Shown: positions 17,080-24,394 of the stretch, piece by piece
Numbering within the stretch: the stretch's first letter is position 1
Layout: each line of letters begins with the position of its first letter
From: Azospirillum oryzae
GTDB taxonomy: Bacteria; Pseudomonadota; Alphaproteobacteria; Azospirillales; Azospirillaceae
Assembly (NCBI RefSeq): GCF_008364795.1
Contig: NZ_VTTM01000001.1
Span: forward strand, 124,001 to 188,000
Reading direction: 5' to 3'
Length of the DNA: 64,000 nucleotides
The notes under the pieces: model-generated
What the model was told of the DNA's origin: nothing
Seen by the model: only the letters and a program-made list of their open reading frames with translations
Databases searched by the model: none
Made by a program: the position numbers and the translations under genes

Positions 17080-17997
17080 TCATGCCCGGCGGCGGGTCGC
17101 CAGGACGATGCCGGCGGCGATCAGGGCGATGCCGATCCCGTGATACAGATGTGGCTGCTCGCCCAGGAACAGGATGGCCAGCAGACTGCCGAAGACCGGC
17201 ACCAGATGGATGGCGAGACCGGCGGTGTTGGGACCGAGCAGTTCCACCGCCCGGTTGAAGCACAGATAGGCGGCGATGGACGGGAACAGCACGGTGTAGC
17301 CGACCGCCAGCAGCGTGATGCCGCTGGCCTGCACCGGATGCCCGCTCACGCTCTCCCATATATAGAAGGGCAGCAGTTCCACCGCGCCGATGGCGAAGGT
17401 GACGACGACGAAACTCAGCCCGTGGATCGCCGGCCGGCGGCGCAGCAGGGTGGTATAGGCGGCATAGATCACCACCGCCGCCAGCATCCAGACGTCACCG
17501 GCATTCAGTTGCAGTCCCAGCAGCGTCGCCGGATCGCCATGCGAGATCAGGGTCATCGCGCCGACCAGGGAGACGGCGATCCCCACCCCCTGCATCGCCC
17601 CGATCCGGTCGCGGAACAGGACGAGGCTCATCAGCACGATCATCACCGGCATCGACGACTGCAGCATCACGCAGTTCAGCGCGGTCGTCGTGTTCAGCGC
17701 GATGTATTGAAAGGTGTTGTAGATGCCGATGCCCAGCGTGCCCAGCAGCAGGACGCTCTTCCACCGCGCCAGGATCGGCGTGATGTCGTGGCGCAGGTGC
17801 GGCCAGGCGAAGGGCAGCACCACCAGCATGCCCAGGCACCAGCGCCAGAAGGCCAGCCCGATGGGCGGCACCGCCCCGGCGACCGCGCGCCCCAGGACCG
17901 CGTTGCCGGCCCAGAACAGGGGCGGCAGCATCATCAGCAGCCAGGCCTGATCGGCCAGGCGGGATCCTTTGGCGGAGGCGACGCGGTTGGCGGGCAT
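17080..17997 (-). CDS. DMT-superfamily (EamA) transporter
   Basis: A 305-residue inner-membrane protein with ten hydrophobic helices in two homologous EamA halves (about 15-145 and 160-300). Typical family features are PLFWAGNAVLGRAVAG at the start, FWRW in the first repeat, and the GEQPHLYHGIGIALIAAGI ending. Members export amino acids or metabolites, and the substrate cannot be deduced here. It is followed upstream on the same strand by the small coiled-coil gene (18013-18369), only 15 bp away, so the two may be co-transcribed. Confidence 0.92.
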   Translation of the reverse strand: MPANRVASAKGSRLADQAWLLMMLPPLFWAGNAVLGRAVAGAVPPIGLAFWRWCLGMLVVLPFAWPHLRHDITPILARWKSVLLLGTLGIGIYNTFQYIALNTTTALNCVMLQSSMPVMIVLMSLVLFRDRIGAMQGVGIAVSLVGAMTLISHGDPATLLGLQLNAGDVWMLAAVVIYAAYTTLLRRRPAIHGLSFVVVTFAIGAVELLPFYIWESVSGHPVQASGITLLAVGYTVLFPSIAAYLCFNRAVELLGPNTAGLAIHLVPVFGSLLAILFLGEQPHLYHGIGIALIAAGIVLATRRRA

Positions 17998-18012
17998 CGG
18001 GCTGTCCGTGCT

Positions 18013-18369
18013 TCAGCTGCGGCGGCGGGGCGAGGCGAAGACGCTGGACGCGGACAAGGCGCCGCCGCGGTCGCCGCTGTCTTCGGCGCGGAAGACGCTG
18101 GGGCGGGATTCTCGGCGGGGATGGCGCGGCGCGTCTTCACGGCCCTCGCCACCGCGCCCCTCGCGGCCCTCGCGGGGCGGCTTGGCGGGCTGGCGCAGCT
18201 CGGCGTCGAGTTCGGCGATGCGCTTGACCAACGCTTCACGGATGGCGGGGGCCGCGTGGGCTTTCAGCGTCGCCAGCTGCTCCTTGAGCTGAACCAGCTG
18301 ACGCTGCTTCTCCTCGCGGCTGCGCTTGATGGCGACGTTGTCGGAATGCTGGCCCTCGAAGGAGCGCAT
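18013..18369 (-). CDS. Small coiled-coil protein with basic low-complexity tail
   Basis: 118 aa, no recognised family. Residues 15-60 form a likely charged coiled coil (KRSREEKQRQLVQLKEQL, then LVKRIAELDAEL). Residues 62-118 are Arg/Gly/Glu-rich low complexity with several Pro and Ser, probably disordered. GAGGG lies nine bases before the ATG. It sits 15 bp upstream of the DMT transporter. A GC-rich hairpin (about 18407-18434) lies just upstream of it. Low-complexity GC-rich sequence can yield spurious ORFs, so moderate confidence is appropriate. Confidence 0.55.
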   Translation of the reverse strand: MRSFEGQHSDNVAIKRSREEKQRQLVQLKEQLATLKAHAAPAIREALVKRIAELDAELRQPAKPPREGREGRGGEGREDAPRHPRRESRPSVFRAEDSGDRGGALSASSVFASPRRRS

Positions 18370-18565
18370 GGAACAGGCCCTCGTTGAAATATACGGAAGT
18401 CAGGAGGCCGGCGCCCCACGCTGGGGCACCCGGCAAGAGAGGGGCGGATTATTGGGAGGCGACCGCGGCAAAGCAAGGCGGACTTCGCCTTGACATTTTT
18501 GGGTTGGGGCTTTTCGCGATGGCCGCGAATGGGCGCAACCCGCTCCCCCGCTTCCCTCCGGGCAA

Positions 18566-18602
18566 AAGAAAAAGGGCGCCCCCTTGCGGAGGCGCCCCTT
18601 TC
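18566..18602 (-). terminator. Rho-independent terminator of groESL
   Basis: GGGGCGCC and GGCGCCC arms around a short loop, followed on the minus strand by a run of T (AAAAGAAAAA on the plus strand). It lies about 30 bp after the groEL stop. Confidence 0.9.
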
Positions 18603-18633
18603 CCGAACCGTGGAACGGTCGGCCGATGGGCTA

Positions 18634-20289
<1,656 letters not shown>

Positions 20290-20325
20290 TTAACTTGTAA
20301 ATTTCGAAGGATACGGGCGGAGGAC

Positions 20326-20616
20326 TTAGGCCTCGATGACGCCCATGATGTCCGATTCCTTCATGATCAGGTAATCGACGCCTTCGATCTTCACTTCCGT
20401 GCCCGACCACTTGCCGAACAGGATACGGTCGCCGGCCTTGACGTCCAGCGCCACGACCTTGCCGGCCTCGTCACGGGCGCCGGGGCCGACGGCGATGATC
20501 TCGCCTTCCTGCGGCTTTTCCTTGGCCGTGTCGGGGATGATGATCCCACCCTTGGTCTTGGTGTCGGACTCCAGACGCTTGACGACGACGCGGTCGTGCA
20601 GCGGGCGGAACTTCAT
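20326..20616 (-). CDS. groES: Co-chaperonin GroES (Hsp10)
   Basis: 96 aa, the lid of the GroEL cage. The sequence begins [16 protein letters not shown], carries the mobile-loop region around residues 17-32 ([16 protein letters not shown]) and ends in DIMGVIEA. The ATG at 20616 has AAGGAGG six bases upstream; the upstream extension of the frame is not coding. It is the first gene of the groESL operon, whose leader holds the CIRCE element at 20679-20705. Confidence 0.98.
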   Translation of the reverse strand: MKFRPLHDRVVVKRLESDTKTKGGIIIPDTAKEKPQEGEIIAVGPGARDEAGKVVALDVKAGDRILFGKWSGTEVKIEGVDYLIMKESDIMGVIEA

Positions 20617-20678
20617 GGAATGCCTCCTTGGATCAAGGCTTGGTTCTGACTGACGTGAATTGGCGCGGGCGGCGGCTG

Positions 20679-20705
20679 TTAGCACTCCCACCCGGCGAGT
20701 GCCAG
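20679..20705 (-). promoter_or_regulatory. CIRCE element (HrcA operator)
   Basis: TTAGCACTC at 20679-20687, nine bases, then GAGTGCCAG at 20697-20705. The consensus is TTAGCACTC-N9-GAGTGCTAA, so only two positions differ. It lies about 65-90 bp upstream of groES, where HrcA would block transcription until heat shock. No hrcA gene is in the window. Confidence 0.93.
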
Positions 20706-20971
20706 ACAGCTAATCGAACCGGTTTGGGGATTCAAGAGGCTCGTTTCGGAATTTGGCGCGAATGCCGGCAGCACTCACGGCAATATGCTGCTAACATGTT
20801 GGAATTGGACGATATTTTCCGTTGCACCCCGACCCGCGCGGCGGCAAGATTTCTTCAAACGGTCACCGGGGACCCGACCGTTCCGGCGCCTGCCGCCCTG
20901 CCGGGACGGCACCGGGAGGAACCGGACACCGCTAGACCCACCCGATCCCCCCACCGAACGGGAGACCGCGC
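20706..20971. other. Divergent intergenic region between groES and usg
   Basis: Together with the groES leader (20617-20705) this forms a 355-bp gap. Apart from CIRCE I see the likely heat-shock promoter region (about 20730-20780, relatively AT-rich) and, for usg, a GGGAG ribosome binding site shortly before 20972. No additional gene is supported. Confidence 0.5.
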
Positions 20972-21235
20972 ATGGCCGATCTCAGCCTCCAGCTCCGCGA
21001 TTTCCGCCTGACCACCGCCGAGATTCTCTACCATATGCCGGACCATCCCGGCCTGCTGCAGTGCTACCTGTGGCAGGAGCTGGACCAGGCGCCGGACTAT
21101 CCGGTGCTGCGCCGCTTCCTCGATTTCTGGCAGCGCAATCTGGACGGCAAGCTGCATTCGGTGCGGCTGGCGAGCCACACCCTGATCACCCCCGGCGAGC
21201 TTCGCCACGCCGCCGCCGATTTCCGCCTTCACTGA
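20972..21235 (+). CDS. usg: Usg family protein
   Basis: An 87-residue cytoplasmic protein of the small alphaproteobacterial Usg family. The characteristic parts are LRDFRLTTAEILYHMPDHPGL near the start, the aromatic LWQELDQAPDYPVLRRF, and FWQRNLDGKL. The family is named after a gene upstream of trpF in Caulobacter-type trp clusters; its biochemical role is not known. Here it stands alone: trpF and pyrF are 23 kb away on the opposite strand. GGGAG shortly before the ATG supports the start. Confidence 0.88.
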   Translation: MADLSLQLRDFRLTTAEILYHMPDHPGLLQCYLWQELDQAPDYPVLRRFLDFWQRNLDGKLHSVRLASHTLITPGELRHAAADFRLH

Positions 21236-21260
21236 TCCCGGCCGGCGCCCTTTCGGCCCC

Positions 21261-21278
21261 CTGTGACTGCCGTCACAG
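21261..21278. promoter_or_regulatory. CRP-like palindrome
   Basis: A perfect 7-bp-arm palindrome CTGTGAC-tgcc-GTCACAG. It contains TGTGA-N6-TCACA, the consensus core of CRP-type sites, and lies 64-81 bp upstream of the small membrane protein at 21342. Which Crp-family regulator, if any, binds it is unknown. Confidence 0.6.
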
Positions 21279-21288
21279 CACCACCCCC

Positions 21289-21318
21289 CGGTATTCGCTA
21301 AAATTTTATCGAATACCG
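21289..21318. repeat. Inverted repeat upstream of the 49-aa membrane protein
   Basis: CGGTATTCG (21289-21297) and CGAATACCG (21310-21318), nine-base arms around a 12-base A/T-rich spacer. It lies 24 bp before the ATG at 21342. It could be an operator, or a hairpin near the transcript start. Confidence 0.65.
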
Positions 21319-21341
21319 GAGCTGCAGAGGTGGAGGGGACG

Positions 21342-21491
21342 ATGGGGGCGAAGCGGAAGGCGGAGGAGTGGCGGAATCGCGAGGGCCGGCTGGTGGAAGC
21401 GCTGCTGGAGGTCACGACGATCGCCGGGCTGTTCGCGCTGCTGTTCGCCCTGTTCGTGCTGTTCGGCGCCGCGCAGACGCTGACGCCCTGA
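21342..21491 (+). CDS. 49-aa single-span membrane protein
   Basis: ATG at 21342 preceded by a strong GGAGGGG (21332-21338). The N-terminal 20 residues are charged (KRKAEEWRNREGRL). Residues 25-43 form a hydrophobic helix (IAGLFALLFALFVLF), and the tail is short and polar. It is predicted to sit in the inner membrane with the basic end inside. It lies between usg and the lysozyme gene, surrounded by three inverted repeats (21261-21278, 21289-21318, 21520-21538), so it may be individually regulated. No family recognised. Confidence 0.7.
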   Translation: MGAKRKAEEWRNREGRLVEALLEVTTIAGLFALLFALFVLFGAAQTLTP

Positions 21492-21519
21492 CTCTGCGGG
21501 ACTCCCCGGCCGGCTTGCG

Positions 21520-21538
21520 GCAAATTACGACAATTTGC
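21520..21538. repeat. Inverted repeat between the 49-aa gene and lysozyme
   Basis: GCAAATT (21520-21526), five bases, AATTTGC (21532-21538). It lies 97 bp before the lysozyme start in an otherwise GC-rich stretch. It could be an operator for lysozyme; there is no T-run to make it a terminator. Confidence 0.5.
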
Positions 21539-21634
21539 ATTCTATCCTTCCCGTTAAGCGCGCATTTCGCATACGATCGCCTCCGTTGCGGGCGGAGGGT
21601 GTCCGCCCGGCGCGCCAACCGGGAGTTAGCATCC

Positions 21635-22129
21635 ATGACCACCAAGCCGGTCTGCCAAGCCGCGGTCGATCTCGTGAAGCATTTCGAGGGCCTGTACCTC
21701 AACGCCTATCTCTGCCCGGCCGGCGTTCCCACCATCGGTTACGGCCACACCGCCGGGGTGAAGATGGGCCAGACCATCACCGCGGAGCAGGCCGACGCCT
21801 TTCTCGCCTCCGACCTGACCGAGGCGGCCGGCCGCGTCGACGGGCTGGTGAAGGTGGCGCTGAACGACGACCAGCGCGGCGCGCTGTCCTCCTTCGTCTT
21901 CAACCTGGGTGCCGGCAGCCTGCAAAGCTCGACCCTGCTGAAGCTGCTGAATGCCGGCGATTACGCCGGTGCCGCCGACCAGTTCGGCCGCTGGGTCTAT
22001 GCCACGGTGAACGGCAAGCCGACCAAGCTGGCCGGCCTCGTCGCCCGCCGCGCGGCGGAAGAGGCACTGTTCCAGGGCCGGACCGCCCAGCCCCAGACCG
22101 GCGTGACCACCGCCGACGGCACCGCCTGA
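21635..22129 (+). CDS. Endolysin-like lysozyme, glycoside hydrolase family 24
   Basis: A 164-residue muramidase of the phage-lysozyme family, cleaving peptidoglycan between MurNAc and GlcNAc. The catalytic Glu is E18 (KHFEGL) and the triad Thr is T33 (TIGYGHT). The Asp that T4 lysozyme has in between is Cys27 here, with exact 9/6 spacing, as in a subset of endolysins. There is no signal peptide. The open frame extends upstream of the ATG at 21635, but that part is not lysozyme-like, and GGGAG precedes this start. No holin, spanin or other phage gene is next to it, so it is either a relict or a domesticated enzyme. Confidence 0.9.
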   Translation: MTTKPVCQAAVDLVKHFEGLYLNAYLCPAGVPTIGYGHTAGVKMGQTITAEQADAFLASDLTEAAGRVDGLVKVALNDDQRGALSSFVFNLGAGSLQSSTLLKLLNAGDYAGAADQFGRWVYATVNGKPTKLAGLVARRAAEEALFQGRTAQPQTGVTTADGTA

Positions 22130-22163
22130 TCCGGCTATGGCGGCAGGAGGCGTTTGACGGGAC

Positions 22164-22194
22164 GGGATGTTCGCACCACATTGGCGAACATCCC
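22164..22194. repeat. Perfect inverted repeat in front of ctaA
   Basis: GGGATGTTCGC (22164-22174) and GCGAACATCCC (22184-22194), eleven-base perfect arms around nine bases. It ends six bases before the chosen ctaA start codon, so as RNA it would fold directly against the ribosome site; as DNA it would be an operator. No T-run follows. Confidence 0.75.
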
Positions 22195-22200
22195 ACCGCC

Positions 22201-23286
22201 GTGCTCCGGAATGCCGCCTTGACCGCCTTCGCCTCCGACAGCCTCGCCGCCTCCACCCGTCCCAACCCGAACCGGCCCATCGCCGTCTGGCTTCTGGTCT
22301 GCGCCGCCATGGTGCTGGCCATGGCCGTGATCGGCGCCATCACCCGGCTGACGGAATCCGGCCTGTCGATGGTGGAGTGGAAGCCGCTGATCGGCATCCT
22401 GCCGCCGCTGTCCTCGGCCGAATGGAACCGCGTCTTCGACCTGTACAAGGCGACGCCGGAATTCCGCATCTACAACAGCCACATGGATCTTGCCGGCTTC
22501 CAGTCGATCTTCTGGTGGGAGTGGTTCCACCGGCTGTGGGGCCAGCTGATCGGCTTCGTCTTCCTGATCCCCTTCCTGCGCTTCTGGATGCAGGGCCGCG
22601 TCTCGGCAGAGCTTTGGCCGAAGCTGGCCGGTCTGTTCCTGCTGGGCGGGCTGCAGGGCGGCATCGGCTGGTTCATGGTGAAGAGCGGGCTGGTCGATTC
22701 GCCGAACGTCAGCCATTACCGGCTGGCCCTGCATCTCAGCACCGCGATCCTGATCTATGCCCTGCTGCTGCGCACCGCGCTGGGCCTGCTTGACCCGCTG
22801 CCGCTGGCCGGCTGGCGGCCGGAGTCGGCGCCGTTGCGCCGCCACGCCCGCTGGGCGCTGGGTTTGGTCGCCGTCACCATCGTCTGGGGTGCCTTCGTCG
22901 CCGGATCGGATGCGGGCTTCGCCTACAACACCTTCCCGCTGATGGCCGGCCATTGGATCCCGCCGGAAGTCAACACGCTGACTCCCTGGTGGATCAACCC
23001 GTTCGAGAACACCGCGGCGATCCAGCTGATCCACCGCGCGCTGGCGATCCTCACCGGGGTGGTGGTGGTGGTGCTGGCCGCCCGCGTCCTGAACGCCCGC
23101 CTGCCCGGCCGCGCCGGCCGCGCCGCGCTGGCGTCGGGCGCCATGGTCCTGCTGCAGATCGCCATGGGCATCGCCACGCTGCTGACCGTGGTGTGGATCC
23201 CCATCGCCGCCGCCCATCAGGCCGGCGCGATTCTGGTGGTGTCGATGCTGGTGTGGCTGCTGTTCGAACTGCGTCCGGTGGATTGA
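22201..23286 (+). CDS. ctaA: Heme A synthase (COX15/CtaA)
   Basis: About 361 aa. An inner-membrane enzyme that oxidises heme O to heme A for aa3-type cytochrome oxidase. Eight hydrophobic helices are visible. Conserved heme-binding His lie in WEWFHRLWGQLIGF, HYRLALHLSTA, NPFENTAAIQLIHRALA and AAAHQAGAI. The ITRLTESGLSMVEWKP motif near the N-terminus is diagnostic of alphaproteobacterial (type 2) CtaA. The start is uncertain: GTG 22201 or TTG 22219, neither with a strong ribosome site. It is convergent with fnr. The cbb3 oxidase nearby does not need heme A, so its partner oxidase lies outside the window. Confidence 0.94.
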   Translation: MLRNAALTAFASDSLAASTRPNPNRPIAVWLLVCAAMVLAMAVIGAITRLTESGLSMVEWKPLIGILPPLSSAEWNRVFDLYKATPEFRIYNSHMDLAGFQSIFWWEWFHRLWGQLIGFVFLIPFLRFWMQGRVSAELWPKLAGLFLLGGLQGGIGWFMVKSGLVDSPNVSHYRLALHLSTAILIYALLLRTALGLLDPLPLAGWRPESAPLRRHARWALGLVAVTIVWGAFVAGSDAGFAYNTFPLMAGHWIPPEVNTLTPWWINPFENTAAIQLIHRALAILTGVVVVVLAARVLNARLPGRAGRAALASGAMVLLQIAMGIATLLTVVWIPIAAAHQAGAILVVSMLVWLLFELRPVD

Positions 23287-23345
23287 CCGCTTCGTAGTGC
23301 GGCGGCGTTCACGGCAATGCCGTGGATGCCCCCCGTCGGGCCGCG

Positions 23346-24083
23346 TCAGGCCCCTTCGGCCAGATCGTACATCGCGTCGAGGTCGGCGATCAGGACCTTG
23401 TTGCCTTCCTGCAGCGAGATCACCCCGGCGGTCTTCAGCTGGGTGAAGGTGCGGCTGACGGTTTCGGTGGTCAGGCCGAGATAGTCGGCGATGTCGGCGC
23501 GGCTCATCGGCACGAAGACCGGGTTCTCCTTGTGGCCGCGGCGGGCGGCGCGCTGCGACAGCATCAGCAGGAAGGAGCAGATCTTCTCCTTCGCCGTCTT
23601 GCGGCCGAGCAGAAGCATCTGGTCCTGCGCAGCGGCCAGCTCGTTCGACGCCATGGAGAACAGGCGCCGCTGCATCTTGGGAAATTCCTCCAGCAACGCG
23701 TCGATCTTCTTGCGCGGGAAGCGGCAGAGCGAGGCGCTGGTCACCGACTCGGCGGTGTAGGCATAGCTGTCGTTGACAGCCAGCCCCAGGAAATCGCCGG
23801 TCACCAGGAAGCCGGTGATCTGGCGGCGCCCGTCCGGCAGCAGCTTGTACAGCTTCACCGTGCCCGACGTGACGTTGTAGAGCGCGTCGGCGGCGTCACC
23901 CTCGGCGAACAGGGTGTGGCCAGCGTCGATGCGCACGTTCTGCAGAATGTCGGCAAGACGGCGCAATTCCTCCGGTTCCAGCGCGGCGCATACCGTCAGG
24001 CTGCGCACGGGACAGGCCCCGCAGGGATTCATTTCCGTCGCAGCGCTCTTGTCGCGAGCCCGGACCGTATCGAAGGGTGGCAT
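23346..24083 (-). CDS. fnrN: Oxygen-responsive Crp/Fnr-type regulator (FNR/FnrN/FixK group)
   Basis: 245 aa with the start at ATG 24083, the position that fits the family best; weaker upstream starts extend to 24170. Cys21, Cys24, Cys32 (PCGACPVRSLTVC) and Cys120 are the four ligands for an oxygen-labile [4Fe-4S] cluster. The cyclic-nucleotide-like beta-barrel is followed by a dimer helix and a helix-turn-helix with ETVSR, the residues that in FNR recognise TTGAT. It is therefore expected to bind TTGAT-N4-ATCAA sites when oxygen is low, like those at 31160-31173 and 40177-40190. It is the last gene of the ccoNOQP-ccoHIS direction. Confidence 0.93.
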   Translation of the reverse strand: MPPFDTVRARDKSAATEMNPCGACPVRSLTVCAALEPEELRRLADILQNVRIDAGHTLFAEGDAADALYNVTSGTVKLYKLLPDGRRQITGFLVTGDFLGLAVNDSYAYTAESVTSASLCRFPRKKIDALLEEFPKMQRRLFSMASNELAAAQDQMLLLGRKTAKEKICSFLLMLSQRAARRGHKENPVFVPMSRADIADYLGLTTETVSRTFTQLKTAGVISLQEGNKVLIADLDAMYDLAEGA

Positions 24084-24190
24084 GGAGGAACCCAGCCTTT
24101 CATTCCGCATGGGCCCATATTGGTGGCAATCGCTGAGAATCGCAACCTCGCACGCATACAACCCTTTCATTGCCCATACCGGGCCTGTGG

Positions 24191-24394
24191 CTATTGCCCG
24201 CGCGCGGCCTCCGCCGGCTTGGCCGGTTCATGTCCGGCGCGGGCGGGCGGCGGCGGATCGTCGTCGAACAGGACGCGGTGGGCCGCTCCGTCCAGATCGT
24301 CGAACTGGCCGGACTTAAGCGCCCACAGAAAGGCCGCCAGCCCCAGACCGCCCAGGCTCAGCGCGATCGCGATCAGATAGAGAAGCTCGTCCAT
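24191..24394 (-). CDS. ccoS: cbb3 oxidase assembly protein CcoS/FixS
   Basis: 67 aa, one N-terminal membrane helix (LYLIAIALSLGGLGLAAFLWAL), then the family's WALKSGQFDDLDG motif and a Pro/Ala-rich tail. CcoS is needed to insert heme and copper into cbb3 oxidase. ATG 24394 (or the preceding GTG 24397) follows AAGG on the minus strand. The start lies 80 bp inside the end of ccoI in another frame, an unusually long overlap, so translation is probably coupled. Confidence 0.93.
   Translation of the reverse strand: MDELLYLIAIALSLGGLGLAAFLWALKSGQFDDLDGAAHRVLFDDDPPPPARAGHEPAKPAEAARGQ

Noticed and set aside
21635-22129. Prophage region around the lysozyme gene
   Set aside because: No integrase, holin, tail or capsid genes on either side, and neighbours (usg, ctaA) are chromosomal.
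22164-22194. Reading the ctaA inverted repeat as a terminator of the lysozyme gene
   Set aside because: No T-run follows on either strand, and it lies six bases from the ctaA start.
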